Assembly: GCF_019633745.1 (NCBI RefSeq)
Contig: NZ_CP037968.1
Span: 2,734,789-2,798,788, forward strand
Source: Methanofollis formosanus
Lineage (GTDB): Archaea > Halobacteriota > Methanomicrobia > Methanomicrobiales > Methanofollaceae
DNA length: 64,000 nt
Direction of reading: 5' to 3'
Below are positions 8,767 through 17,530 of the stretch, piece after piece (the first letter of the stretch is position 1; the number at the start of each line of letters is the position of its first letter). The translations under genes and the position numbers were made by a program. Below the pieces are notes generated by a model. It was not told the DNA's origin, did no database searches, and saw nothing but the letters and a program-made list of their open reading frames with translations.

Positions 8767-10182
8767 ATGATCGAGATCGACCGGTTCTCCTTCACCTACC
8801 GGAACGCCCTGCGCCCCTCCCTGCAGGAGGTCGACCTCGCGATCGAGGACGGCGAGTTCGTCCTCCTCGCCGGGCCGTCGGGATGCGGGAAGTCCACCCT
8901 CTGCCTCGGCCTCAACGGCATCGTCCCCCACCTCGTCGACGGGGAGATGACAGGGTCGGTGAGGATCGACGGGAAGGAGACGCGGAATTTTCCGGTCCAC
9001 GAACTCGCCGCCGACGTGGGACTGGTCTTCCAGAACCCGGACAATCAACTCTTCTCCCTGACGGTGGAGGAGGACGTCGCCTTCGGCCTCGAGAACCAGA
9101 GCGTCCCGCCGGGCGAGATGGCGCGAAGGGTCGATGCCGCCCTCTCCCTGACCGGGATGGAGGCGTGCCGGGGACGTGAGGTCGCCTGCCTCTCCGGCGG
9201 GCAGAAGCAGCGGACGGCGATCGCCGGGGTCCTGGCGATGAACCCCCGCACCCTCGTCTTCGACGAACCGACCGCCGACCTCGATCCGGAGGGTGCCGCC
9301 GGGGTGCTCGCGACGATCCGGGCCCTGAACAAGGACGAAGGGAGGACCGTCGTCGTCGTCGAGCACCGGGTGCGGGAGGTGCTGCCCCATGCCGACCGGG
9401 TGGTCTGCATGAAAGACGGGCGGGTGACGCGGGACGTCGACGCCTCGTCGGTCACCCCCCAGGACCTCGGGTGGGGCTACCGGCCGCGGCGCCGGCACCC
9501 GCCCCCGCCGGTGCGCCGGGAGGCGGTCAGGTTCTCGGGCGTCCACTACCGCTATCCCGACGGCACCGGCGCCCTGCGGGGGGTCGACCTGACCGTCGGC
9601 GCGGGGGAGTTCGTCGCGGTCGTCGGGGAGAACGGGTCGGGAAAGTCCACGCTTGCGATGCACATCAACGGGCTGCTGCGGGCGTCCGCGGGGAGCGTGG
9701 CCGTCCTCGGGAGGGACGTCGGGGCGATGAAGCCGCGCGAGGTCGCGCCCGGCGTCGGGTTCCTCTTCCAGAACCCGAACCACCAGATCTTCTCTGACTG
9801 CGTCTCGCGGGAGGTCGCCCTCGGGCTGGAGGGGCGGCGGTATTCGCCGGACGAACGGGACCACCGGGTGCGCGAGGCCCTCGCGGCCGGTGACCTGACC
9901 GACTTCGAGGACCGCGACCCCAACACCCTCAGCCGCGGCGAGCGCCAGCGCCTCGCGGCCGCCTCGGTCCTCGCGACCGACCCGGCGGTCTATGTCCTCG
10001 ACGAACCGACCACCGGGCAGGACCACGAGCATATCATGCAGATGATGGACTTCATCGAGGGCCTCAACCGGGAGGGGAGGACGGTCGTCCTGATCACCCA
10101 CGACCACGACCTCGCCCGTGCCTACGCCGACCGTATCGTCGTGATGGAGGGGGGAAGGGTGGCCGACGAGGTCGTGCCCTGA
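8767..10182 (+). CDS. ECF transporter fused double ATPase (EcfA1-EcfA2)
   Basis: Two complete ABC ATPase domains in one 471-residue chain, which power the ECF importer from the cytoplasmic face. Domain 1 has Walker A GPSGCGKST near residue 36, signature LSGGQKQR near 141 and Walker B LVFDEPTADLD. Domain 2 has GENGSGKST near 287, signature LSRGERQR near 387 and YVLDEPTTGQD. The Q-loop segments FQNPDNQLF and FQNPNHQIF are typical of ECF ATPases. ATG 8767 follows the ecfT stop by five bases and begins the first strand MIEIDRFSFTY. This completes the S-T-A operon, which needs no other ATPase gene. Confidence 0.92.
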   Translation: MIEIDRFSFTYRNALRPSLQEVDLAIEDGEFVLLAGPSGCGKSTLCLGLNGIVPHLVDGEMTGSVRIDGKETRNFPVHELAADVGLVFQNPDNQLFSLTVEEDVAFGLENQSVPPGEMARRVDAALSLTGMEACRGREVACLSGGQKQRTAIAGVLAMNPRTLVFDEPTADLDPEGAAGVLATIRALNKDEGRTVVVVEHRVREVLPHADRVVCMKDGRVTRDVDASSVTPQDLGWGYRPRRRHPPPPVRREAVRFSGVHYRYPDGTGALRGVDLTVGAGEFVAVVGENGSGKSTLAMHINGLLRASAGSVAVLGRDVGAMKPREVAPGVGFLFQNPNHQIFSDCVSREVALGLEGRRYSPDERDHRVREALAAGDLTDFEDRDPNTLSRGERQRLAAASVLATDPAVYVLDEPTTGQDHEHIMQMMDFIEGLNREGRTVVLITHDHDLARAYADRIVVMEGGRVADEVVP

Positions 10183-10237
10183 GGCCGGATGCGAAATGAT
10201 TAATATGGGAGCAAATATAGGAAAAATTGTGAACTCA

Positions 10238-10900
10238 ATGGCGAAAAGATACAATTTATTCATAATTTCTATGATTTTTGTAATCATCCTGGCGCTGCCG
10301 GCGATCGCCGGGTGCATCACCGTCTCCAAGAGCGCGGAGACCGGGGCGGTCGAGACGCCGTCCGGGGACCTGCAGACATCGCCGCTCCCGGACCCCCCGC
10401 TCCGGAGCGCGGTCGCCCTGGGGGAGACAAAAAGCACCGTCCGACCGGCCGAACCGATTGCGGCCGGGGAGGGCGAGAGGTTCGCGCTGCGCCCTCTGCC
10501 GGTGCCGGAAACCAACGGCTCCGGGGTGCTCGGCACCCTCTTTCACGAGAGAAAATCCATCTACAATCAGACCTCGTACGCCTACGCCGTCGAGGTGGCC
10601 GCGCCCCCCTGCGTGATCGCCTTCAACGTAACCCCCCGGTCCGACGATCCGAGAGAGAGTTACTTCGTTGTCAGCGTGAGGGACGGTACCGGTCAGGAAC
10701 GGGTGAAGGAGGGGTACGGCCGGATCTATTCAGGCAACCGGGAGCAGGAGATCGTCATATACGGGGCCGGTGCCTACCACCTCAATATCGAAGGGAGGCG
10801 GATCGCCGTCGACTTCAGGATCCTGACCGCCGACGCCCCGCCGGAAGAGACCCCGGCGCCGCCCGACGAGGACGCGTTCGAGTTCTGGGAATACTTCTGA
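10238..10900 (+). CDS. Secreted lipoprotein of unknown function
   Basis: MAKRYNLFIISMIFVIILAL is a signal peptide, and LPAIAGC is a lipobox-like cleavage site, so the mature protein would be lipid-anchored outside the cell. The rest (about 195 residues) has a Pro/Ser/Thr-rich linker and then a beta-rich domain containing YAVEVAAPPCVIAFNV and a tail rich in Pro, Glu and Asp. ATG 10238 gives the most normal signal peptide; in-frame ATGs at 10196 and 10205 are possible. It follows the ECF ATPase by about 55 bases on the same strand and could share its transcript. No family was recognised. Confidence 0.6.
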   Translation: MAKRYNLFIISMIFVIILALPAIAGCITVSKSAETGAVETPSGDLQTSPLPDPPLRSAVALGETKSTVRPAEPIAAGEGERFALRPLPVPETNGSGVLGTLFHERKSIYNQTSYAYAVEVAAPPCVIAFNVTPRSDDPRESYFVVSVRDGTGQERVKEGYGRIYSGNREQEIVIYGAGAYHLNIEGRRIAVDFRILTADAPPEETPAPPDEDAFEFWEYF

Positions 10901-10922
10901 AGCGATATCGTCCGAAACCCTC

Positions 10923-10930
10923 TTTTTTTT
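10923..10930 (+). terminator. Oligo-T terminator
   Basis: A run of eight T's 23 bases after the lipoprotein stop, the usual form of an archaeal intrinsic terminator. It separates the ECF/lipoprotein unit from the secretion operon. Confidence 0.4.
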
Positions 10931-11002
10931 ATCTTCGCCCGTGCGGGGGTGTGAAATCCACTCGCACCGCCCTGCAGGCTTCGCATATCAATTCTTTAAG
11001 GT

Positions 11003-11010
11003 ATAATATT
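11003..11010 (+). promoter_or_regulatory. TATA box of the secretion operon
   Basis: TATAATAT lies 26-33 bases before ATG 11036, which fits a leaderless transcript. A second candidate, TTATATG at 11032-11038, would instead serve ATG 11057 or 11063. Confidence 0.4.
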
Positions 11011-11035
11011 TCGTAACAAAAATCGCCACACTTAT

Positions 11036-12682
11036 ATGCGACATTGTCGCAGAGTAATGCATATGGGTGGCAGATATAGCGGAAGCGGAGTGGCCGACAT
11101 GTTCAGATCCCTCCGCTCCTCGATCCCGTGGCAGATGGGGAGAGGGTGGCGGAAATCCGACGAAATGCCGGTCGCCTCCGACGACCGGGGCGGGAACGGG
11201 TCCGACCTCCCGGCCTTCCCCGAACTCTCGTGCGACAACGGACAGACCTGCATCGACCGCTACTGGCTCAGACCTCCCTACTCGTACGCGGCGATCCTCA
11301 GGGACGCCGCCGACGTCCTCACCTACCGCCTCGTCGAACCCCCATTGACCTCCAGGGAACTGATCCTCCTTGAAGAGACGCACGAATATCTCAGGGACAC
11401 CGTCGTGCTGGACGATCCGAAGACAAAAAGCCGGACAAACCTGCAGCTCTCCGACGTCGCCAGGATCATCCGCCACTTCGACCCGGGCATCGCGGATGAG
11501 CGCATCGGCGTCCTGCACTACTACCTCGGGCGCAACTTCCTGGGATACGGCAAGATCGACGGGATGATGCACGACGAACAGATCGAGGACATCAGTTGCA
11601 ACGGCGACGGCGTCCCGGTCTATGTCTACCACCGCGTCCATTCGAGTCTCCCGACGACGATCCGGTTCACCGGCGACGAACTGAACCTCTTCATCATGAA
11701 ACTCGCGCAGAAGGCCGACAAACAGATCTCCCTCACCACCCCCCTCGTCGACGCCGCCCTCCCGGACGGCTCGCGCACGCAACTCACCTTCTCCAACGTC
11801 GTCTCGACCCGCGGCAGTTCGTTTACGATCCGGAAGTTCAAGAGCGAACCGATGACCCCCCTCGACCTCATCGCATACGACACCTATTCGCCCGAGGTGC
11901 TCGCTCTCATCTGGCTTGCGGTCGAGAACCGCAAGAGCATGCTCGTCGTCGGCGGGACGGCCAGCGGCAAGACCTCGACGATGAACGCCGTCTCCTTCTT
12001 CATCCCCTCCAACGCGAAGATCGTCTCCCTCGAGGACACCCGGGAGATCCAGCTCCCGCACGAGAACTGGCTCCCCACCCAGACCAGGGAGACGAACATC
12101 ATCTCGACGAAGGCGGACATCGACCTCTTCTCCCTGCTGCGCTCGGCACTCCGTCAGCGCCCGGAGTACATCATCGTCGGCGAGGTGCGGGGGATGGAGG
12201 CGCAGACCCTCTTCCAGGCGATGAACTCCGGCCACACCACCTACTCCACCCTCCACGCCGGCACGATCGAGGAGGCGATCAACCGCCTCACCCACGACCC
12301 GATCAATGTCCCGCGGGCGATGTTCGGCGCCCTCGACCTCATCGTGATCCAGTCTCTCCATTACGAGAACGGGATGATCCGTCGACGCTGCGATTCTCTC
12401 CACGAGATCTCGGTGACCCCGGCCGGGGAGGTGAAGTGGTCGACGCTGTACGAGTGGGATCCGCGTGCAGGACGGTTCCGGCGGGTTGCATTCGGATCGC
12501 AGATCCTCGACGAGATCGCCGCGATGCATGGATGGGACGACGAAGAGGTCGGCCGGCACCTTGCGATGCGCGAGTTGTTCCTCGCCTCCGCCGCGAAGGA
12601 CAAGTATCAGACGGCCGCCGACCTCCTGGCGGCGATCAGAAACCTGGAGAAGTCCAATGGCGTACCGGTCCCTGCGGCATAA
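11036..12682 (+). CDS. Type II/IV secretion ATPase (GspE/TadA/FlaI-like)
   Basis: Hexameric motor ATPase that drives assembly of a pilus-like filament at the membrane. Walker A is GGTASGKTST near residue 305. The Asp-box region carries SLEDTREIQL, Walker B is IIVGEVRGMEA, and the His-box segment is SGHTTYSTLHAG. The N-terminal domain includes EDISCNGDGVPVYVYHR, typical of archaeal family members. The length of 548 residues is normal. Start choice is uncertain among ATG 11036, 11057 and 11063; none has a ribosome site, so leaderless translation is likely. The gene overlaps the next by 26 bases, and the operon continues to 15823. Confidence 0.92.
   Translation: MRHCRRVMHMGGRYSGSGVADMFRSLRSSIPWQMGRGWRKSDEMPVASDDRGGNGSDLPAFPELSCDNGQTCIDRYWLRPPYSYAAILRDAADVLTYRLVEPPLTSRELILLEETHEYLRDTVVLDDPKTKSRTNLQLSDVARIIRHFDPGIADERIGVLHYYLGRNFLGYGKIDGMMHDEQIEDISCNGDGVPVYVYHRVHSSLPTTIRFTGDELNLFIMKLAQKADKQISLTTPLVDAALPDGSRTQLTFSNVVSTRGSSFTIRKFKSEPMTPLDLIAYDTYSPEVLALIWLAVENRKSMLVVGGTASGKTSTMNAVSFFIPSNAKIVSLEDTREIQLPHENWLPTQTRETNIISTKADIDLFSLLRSALRQRPEYIIVGEVRGMEAQTLFQAMNSGHTTYSTLHAGTIEEAINRLTHDPINVPRAMFGALDLIVIQSLHYENGMIRRRCDSLHEISVTPAGEVKWSTLYEWDPRAGRFRRVAFGSQILDEIAAMHGWDDEEVGRHLAMRELFLASAAKDKYQTAADLLAAIRNLEKSNGVPVPAA
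11037..11051. promoter_or_regulatory. Perfect inverted repeat at the secretion-operon start
   Basis: TGCGAC and GTCGCA are separated by ATT. The palindrome lies directly downstream of one TATA candidate and before ATG 11057. It could be a repressor operator if translation starts at 11057 or 11063; otherwise it lies in the first codons. Confidence 0.3.
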
Positions 12683-14474
12683 ATTCCTCCATCTCCACGA
12701 GGCGACCGATCTGCGGCGGACCCTGAGGGCCGCCCACATCCCGATCGCCGCGGACCGGTATTGCACCCTCATGATCGCCGGGACGATCGTATCTCTGCTC
12801 TGTTATCTCGGCATCATCGCGTATCTCTCGACGAACCAACTGGAGATCTCGTTTTTTTCGGTCGTCCCTGACGTCGCCTCGAGGGTGTTCCTCTTCCTGC
12901 TGATGGTGCCGGGGGTCTTTTTCGCCCTGTACGCCTACCCCTCCATCGTCGCCGCCGGGAGAAAGACCAGGATCGAACTGGACCTCCCCCATGCGATCAC
13001 CTACATGCAGGCGCTTTCGACCACCCTCACGCTCTACGAGGTGATCAGGAAGGTCGGGGAAGAGTCGAATCTCTTCGGCGAGGTCTCGCGGGAGTTTGGC
13101 ATGATCGTCAGGGACGTCGAGATCTTCGGCGACGACCTTCACACGGCGATGCGGTCCCTCATCTCGGTCACGCCCTCGGAAAAGTTCGGCGAATTTCTCA
13201 ACGACCTCATCTCTCTCTCCGATTCCGGCGGGAGCATCTCCACCTTTCTTGCGGCCCGTTCCGACCATTTCAGAGAGAACGCCAGGATGGAGATGGCGAT
13301 GACCCTCAAGACGATCGAGATCATGGCCGAGGTCTACGTCACCGCCTTCGTGGCCGGGCCGATCGCGTTGATCATCATGCTCGTCTCCCAGGACCTGGCC
13401 GGGACCGGCACCCTCACCGACCTCATGCCCCTCCTCTATGTCGGCCTGCCTGGCGGCGCCGCCGTGATGATCGCGCTCCTCTATCTCCTGATCCCCGGCG
13501 ATTCGCTCACGATCTCCCGCCAGGAGGTAAAGGAGTTCGAATACGCGGCCGAAGCGACCGCACTCGCGGACCCGTCGGCGGACGACACGTTCGCCAGACG
13601 TGTCCGGTCGAAGAAAAGTTATCTGCGGGCCCTTGACGTCCTCCGCCACCCTCTCAGGTATTATGTTGCCGATTACACCTATTCGGTCTTCTTCGGCTTC
13701 GTTGCGGCCGGGACGAGCGCCTATCTCCTCCTGAACGGCCCGTACGGGGACGTCTTCGAGCCCTACCGGTTCGAGGTCTCGGTCTCGCTCGTCATCATCG
13801 CCTTCATGCTCCCGGTGCTCGTCGCCTACGAGGGGCGGCGGTGGTACGTCTCCAGGGTCGAGGCCCAGATCCCGGAGTTCCTCCGCGGGCTCTCCGACAT
13901 GAAGGACATCGGGATGACGCTCCAGGGCGCGATCCACCGGATCTCGGGGGCGAAGATGGGGGTGCTCACCACCGAACTCCGCGTCGTCTCCTCCGACATC
14001 AAGCGCGGCTCCAGCCTCAACACCGCCCTCGTCAGGATGGAAGAGCGGATCGGGCTGGTGTCGGTGAAACGGGTCGTCTCCCTCGTCATGAGGGCGAGCC
14101 AGGTCACCGACAACCTCAGGGAGATCCTGATGATCGCGATCGGCGACTTCGAGCATTACCTCAGGATGAAGAAGGAGCGGTTCAACACGGCGTTCACCTA
14201 TGTGATGATCGTGTACCTCTCCTTCGGGATCTTCCTGTACACGGCATATCAACTCAACGGAGCCTTTATCGTAAGTTTCATCGGGATGGGCGGAGCGAGC
14301 CCGGATATCTCAGGCAGCCTGACCGATATGTTCAGGATCTCGATCATCCTCGGGACGATCTCGGGGATCATGGCCGGACAGTTCAGCACGAGCAGCATTC
14401 TGGCCGGGTTCAAGCATGTGGTCGTCTTTCTGCTCGCGGCGATCTGGCTCTTTGTATATTTTATCGGAGTATGA
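12657..14474 (+). CDS. Type II secretion membrane protein (GspF/TadC/FlaJ-like)
   Basis: Polytopic membrane platform partner of the preceding ATPase, 605 residues. Two T2SF domains can be seen, one around residues 110-260 (ALSTTLTLYEVIRKVGEES) and one around 410-540 (LSDMKDIGMTLQGAIHR), each followed by membrane helices. The duplicated organisation is typical of archaeal homologues. ATG 12657 begins MAYRSLRHK inside the end of the ATPase gene and has GGAGA upstream; the 26-base overlap implies coupled translation. The C-terminus LFVYFIGV ends at a TGA that overlaps the next gene region. Confidence 0.92.
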   Translation: MAYRSLRHKFLHLHEATDLRRTLRAAHIPIAADRYCTLMIAGTIVSLLCYLGIIAYLSTNQLEISFFSVVPDVASRVFLFLLMVPGVFFALYAYPSIVAAGRKTRIELDLPHAITYMQALSTTLTLYEVIRKVGEESNLFGEVSREFGMIVRDVEIFGDDLHTAMRSLISVTPSEKFGEFLNDLISLSDSGGSISTFLAARSDHFRENARMEMAMTLKTIEIMAEVYVTAFVAGPIALIIMLVSQDLAGTGTLTDLMPLLYVGLPGGAAVMIALLYLLIPGDSLTISRQEVKEFEYAAEATALADPSADDTFARRVRSKKSYLRALDVLRHPLRYYVADYTYSVFFGFVAAGTSAYLLLNGPYGDVFEPYRFEVSVSLVIIAFMLPVLVAYEGRRWYVSRVEAQIPEFLRGLSDMKDIGMTLQGAIHRISGAKMGVLTTELRVVSSDIKRGSSLNTALVRMEERIGLVSVKRVVSLVMRASQVTDNLREILMIAIGDFEHYLRMKKERFNTAFTYVMIVYLSFGIFLYTAYQLNGAFIVSFIGMGGASPDISGSLTDMFRISIILGTISGIMAGQFSTSSILAGFKHVVVFLLAAIWLFVYFIGV

Positions 14475-14476
14475 GA

Positions 14477-14869
14477 ATGCGAGACAATTCTGAGGGGGTA
14501 TCGGAGGTCGTCGGCGAGATGCTGATGATCGCCCTTGTCCTGATCCTGGTGGCGGTCTTCGGGTGTTCGGTCTCTTCGTTCATCCCTGACGACCGCGACC
14601 CGTCGGTCACCTTTCTGGTCACGAACACGAGCGACAACTTCACCCTCTGGCATAAAGGGGGCGACTGGGTCAGGGTCTCTGAGATCACAGTGACGGTGAG
14701 CAACGGGACGGCGATGGAGCGGTTCGATCACACCTCGTTCGACTGCACGCCCGACGCGACGACGGTCGACCTCGGCGGGGCGATCACGGTCCCCCACCGG
14801 CCGGCGGGCGGGGAGGAGTTCAGGGTGTTCACGCCGCGGATCGTGCTGATGACCGGGAGGCTCGGGTAA
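14477..14869 (+). CDS. Pilin-like secreted protein
   Basis: The 130-residue product starts MRDNSEGVSEVVGEMLMIAL. This is an archaeal pilin leader followed by a hydrophobic helix (GEMLMIALVLILVAVFG), so it is a substrate for prepilin peptidase and for the ATPase/platform pair upstream. ATG 14477 has GGAG 7 bases before it; ATG 14471, which overlaps the previous stop, is too close to that site. The head contains NTSDNFTLWHKGGDWV, a pattern also seen in DUF1628-type pilins. The stop is directly followed by the next start. Confidence 0.8.
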   Translation: MRDNSEGVSEVVGEMLMIALVLILVAVFGCSVSSFIPDDRDPSVTFLVTNTSDNFTLWHKGGDWVRVSEITVTVSNGTAMERFDHTSFDCTPDATTVDLGGAITVPHRPAGGEEFRVFTPRIVLMTGRLG

Positions 14870-15823
14870 ATGGACGACTCGGCGGTTTCCCCGGTGATCG
14901 CGGTGATGCTCATCCTCGCCGTGCTGGTGACCTTCGTCTCGGTGGTGCATGTGGTCGTGGTCCCGTCGATGAAGGCGCAGGACGAGATCGAGCACCTCGA
15001 GGCTGTCGAGGAGGCGTTCCTGAGGTTCTCCTCCGACCTCGAACTCGCTGCGTCCCTCAAGCAGGACCTCAGGCTGAGCGAGCGGGTCCGGCTCGGCGGC
15101 GGGAGCATCGTCATCAATCCGGCCAGGTCGTCGGGGACGCTGCGGGTCGGGCAGGAGCCGGCGTGGCTGATGAATGTCACGCTCTCGAACGCGACTGCGT
15201 CGACGACGGTCACGTCGATGCTCGTCACCTGCTCGTACACGCCGTCCGGGAATTACTGGCAGGACCAGGGCTACCGGTGGCGGTACGGGTATGTGAACAT
15301 CTCGAAGGCGGGCCTCGAGACGCCCCTGGAGTTTGCCACGATGGCCGAGGTCGCGGAGCATGTGAACGGCTCGGGGTTCGGGGCGACCCTCTTCGACCTC
15401 GACGCCCGCGTCCACTCCTTCCCGGTGTACAATGAGACCGGCGCCGTGACCGGTTCTACGACGAACTGCACCGCGGTCGAGATCGAGGTCGTGAACTTCA
15501 CCGCAGGCGAGCGCCACTTTGCCAGCGGGAACGGTTTCGGGACCCTCGCTCTGGACTGCACCGTCTCGGAGGTCGAGACGGTGGAAGAGCCGGATGTGAT
15601 CACAATCCGGGTGAACCGCGACCTGCCGGTGCCCCTCACCGCCATGCTCCTGGAGAAGTGCAACGCGACGGCCTCCGCACTCGCCGGGAGATGCGGGAAT
15701 CTCGGCAACCTGACGGTCACGGCAGGCCCGGACTGCGACGAGGTCTCGGTCGAGATCGACCGGACGGCGACGCCGGTGGAGGTGGGGGTCAGGGTGGCCG
15801 GGGTCACGGTCATGGCGTACTGA
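14870..15823 (+). CDS. Large pilin-like secreted protein
   Basis: The N-terminus MDDSAVSPVIAVMLILAVLV is the same class of pilin leader and helix, but the head is about 280 residues. That length suggests a tip or minor subunit rather than the main filament protein. It has many N-glycosylation sequons (NVT, NAT, NGS, NET, NCT, NFT). Several cysteine residues could form disulfides. ATG 14870 follows the previous TAA with no gap, so it is the last gene of the four-gene operon. No terminator other than repeat DNA is apparent downstream. Confidence 0.8.
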   Translation: MDDSAVSPVIAVMLILAVLVTFVSVVHVVVVPSMKAQDEIEHLEAVEEAFLRFSSDLELAASLKQDLRLSERVRLGGGSIVINPARSSGTLRVGQEPAWLMNVTLSNATASTTVTSMLVTCSYTPSGNYWQDQGYRWRYGYVNISKAGLETPLEFATMAEVAEHVNGSGFGATLFDLDARVHSFPVYNETGAVTGSTTNCTAVEIEVVNFTAGERHFASGNGFGTLALDCTVSEVETVEEPDVITIRVNRDLPVPLTAMLLEKCNATASALAGRCGNLGNLTVTAGPDCDEVSVEIDRTATPVEVGVRVAGVTVMAY

Positions 15824-15880
15824 TCCACGGTGCCGTCCGGTCGGCGCCCGAGAGATCTGCATAAAAAATAACGAAAAAAA

Positions 15881-15960
15881 GGGCTTTGTAGAAATGCTCT
15901 TGATGGTTATCTCTGCGGGGGGCTGGCCGCCCCCCGGTCCCCCCGCATCACGATAGGGAG
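15881..15960 (+). repeat. GGGCTTTGTAGAA repeat, copy 1
   Basis: Begins GGGCTTTGTAGAAATGCTC, continues GATGGTTATCTCTGCGGGG and ends in the strong hairpin GGGGGGCTGGCCGCCCCCC. Related copies lie at 37961, 38630 and, reversed, 50731-50780. All are intergenic. Confidence 0.6.
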
Positions 15961-16001
15961 GTGGACTGCACCTCCCTCTCTGCGGTCATCTCTCCGCCTT
16001 C

Positions 16002-16056
16002 CTACCCCTATCGCAATCCCGGGGGTCCGGGGGCGGAGCCCCCGGCGTGAGTACGA
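16002..16056 (-). repeat. Hairpin repeat, reverse copy
   Basis: Contains CCCGGGGGTCCGGGGGC, then GAGCCCCCGGCGTGAG. This is the reverse of the GC-rich hairpin found in the long-core palindromic elements. The DNA between 15824 and 16491 has no other gene-like content. Confidence 0.55.
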
Positions 16057-16216
16057 AGGAAGGCGATGGATTCAGTTCATAGGGGGTTGAGGTGATGAAA
16101 AAAGGATGGTTTACCATGAAAATGATCCTGACGATCCTCTCTTCAGGTTTGCATGAGAGTTTGAACTCGTCATATCACATTGAAGCCGATACGCAGAGGA
16201 TAAAAAAATTCCTCTG

Positions 16217-16410
16217 ATGGATCTGCCGCCCCCGTCGTCGAGATTTCCCGCAATCTCGCGCCGGGGGAAACCCCCGGACCCCCACGACGAAGATAGGTGG
16301 GGGCGGCGATGGGACAAGACCCCCCCAGATTCTCCGGTCTTGAATAGAGAGAGAGCAAACGACGAGAAATTTTCATCCCGTATGCTTGAGCCAGGGGTTC
16401 ATGCCTGATT
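16217..16410 (+). repeat. Long-core palindromic element with downstream flank
   Basis: Left arm CTGCCGCCCCC is followed by TCTCGCGCCGGGGG, the hairpin, ACGACGAAGATAGG, and then right arm GGGGGCGGC. After it comes a stretch with CTTGAATAGAGAGAG and ACGAGAAATTTTCATCCCG, which also follows the element at 22.98 kb and occurs reversed at 34.3 kb. Confidence 0.65.
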
Positions 16411-16491
16411 CTACAGAGCCGAAAAAAGAGAGGACGTTGCTTCCGCCGGCATCGCCCGGGCCGGCACCGATGAATGTCGGGCCCTTTCAGA

Positions 16492-16605
16492 TTACCTTTT
16501 TCCCTCGCGTTTTTCGAGCGCCTGGATGATGATGTCGCTCATCTGCGGTTCTTTCGACGATCGACTCTCCGACCTTTTTGTCTGTGGGGGGATCTGTCCG
16601 GTCAT
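16492..16605 (-). CDS. Small protein of 37 residues, unknown
   Basis: A short open frame reads MTGQIPPQTKRSE at its N-terminus and IIIQALEKREGKR at its C-terminus. It is charged, lacks a membrane helix and ends in an amphipathic helix. Support comes from an AGGA-type site a few bases before ATG 16605 and a clear TATA box (16641-16650) about 36 bases upstream, in DNA otherwise free of genes. The C-terminal half resembles a short conserved helix rather than random translation. No family is recognised. It could regulate or bind a partner, but nothing in the sequence shows this. Confidence 0.45.
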   Translation of the reverse strand: MTGQIPPQTKRSESRSSKEPQMSDIIIQALEKREGKR

Positions 16606-16640
16606 AGGTCTTCCTGGATTTGTGAGAATATATATTTGAG

Positions 16641-16650
16641 ATTTATATAA
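16641..16650 (-). promoter_or_regulatory. TATA box for the 37-residue gene
   Basis: Reading the minus strand, TTATATAAAT lies about 36 bases before ATG 16605, in an AT-rich patch within GC-rich DNA. Confidence 0.45.
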
Positions 16651-16761
16651 ATAGTTCGGTTTTGTCCGGGTGCCGGGGGATCGGGGGCGCGGGTGGGGAC
16701 TGCCTGCACAGTGATCGTTTGCCCGGAGAGATCAAGAATGAGATGAGGTGTCGGTGGCCTC

Positions 16762-16878
16762 TCAGGCCGCCGTCTCTCCGTTCACTGCGGCAAGCACTTC
16801 TTCCGGCTCTTCGGGTTGTGCCGACGGGAGCATGGCAGAGATCTTCAGAACCACCCGCATGTCCGGGTATCTGTTCAT
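16762..16878 (-). CDS. Small protein of 38 residues, unknown
   Basis: The frame encodes MNRYPDMRVVLKISAMLP, then an acidic stretch AQPEEPEEVLAAV and ends in ETAA. ATG 16878 has a GGGAGTGGATC segment just upstream that can pair with the 16S 3' end. It is about 150 bases upstream of the 37-residue gene on the same strand, so the two may form a pair. A longer frame starting at 17106 is possible, but its first 76 residues look non-coding. The product has no known domain; coding status is only moderately supported. Confidence 0.35.
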   Translation of the reverse strand: MNRYPDMRVVLKISAMLPSAQPEEPEEVLAAVNGETAA

Positions 16879-17200
16879 ATGATCCACTCCCCTTTCAGGG
16901 GTCCACCCGGTCGGGGCCGGGTGCGTGAGGGGACACACCGATCGAATTTGCCCTTGAAAGAGGGGGATCTGTCCCCCACACCCTGTCATGACTTTGCTCT
17001 CTATTCGTATGGGGATCTGGAGTGATGCTTCGGAAGAGGCGATCGGGATCGTGGGTGTCGGGAGAAGGGGGTGTCTGTGGTGGGTCTGAACAACCGCCAC
17101 CCCCAACCATCATATATCATTGAATCCATCAATTAATTGAAACTTCAAGTCGGAGAATATCGGTCGGGTTCAAAGATCAGATGGTGTGGAGGGGTTTGAT

Positions 17201-17530
17201 ATGGAAGGGAATCTTCTGGATGTTGTCGATTGGGCTGAAAATTTAAACTCGAATCTGTTTTCACTGAACAGGATCAAAATTCTCTGGGCCCTGTCAGACC
17301 TTGGCGACGAGGGCGCCACGGCACGGCAGATCAAGAACAGTCTGAAGATCGGCAATGACGGCTCGACCTATTCGAATTTGAACGCGCTTGTCGATATGGG
17401 ATATCTCCGCATGGAAAAGGTGACGTTCGAATCAAAAAATCTTGAACTCTATTCGATCACTCCCGTAGGCCTTGAAGAGTGGAAAAAAATCAAAAAATGG
17501 TTTGGTCTGCTGATCGGAGGTGATGAATAG
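17201..17530 (+). CDS. Winged-helix DNA-binding protein
   Basis: Protein of 109 residues with a winged helix-turn-helix fold. NRIKILWALSDLGDEGATARQIKNSL supplies the first helices, YSNLNALVDMGYLRME the recognition helix and wing, and LYSITPVGLEEW the closing strand and helix. It is of the MarR/ArsR-like transcription-regulator type common in archaea. ATG 17201 is preferred to GTG 17186 because GGAGG lies 8 bases upstream. It is followed with no gap by the YwgA-like gene, so it probably regulates this two-gene unit. Base composition is less GC-rich than the metabolic genes. Confidence 0.7.
   Translation: MEGNLLDVVDWAENLNSNLFSLNRIKILWALSDLGDEGATARQIKNSLKIGNDGSTYSNLNALVDMGYLRMEKVTFESKNLELYSITPVGLEEWKKIKKWFGLLIGGDE

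Noticed and set aside
15881-15960. Rho-independent terminator after the secretion operon
   Set aside because: The strong hairpin belongs to a repeat present at four sites, including ones not at gene ends in the same orientation, and is not followed by a T-run.
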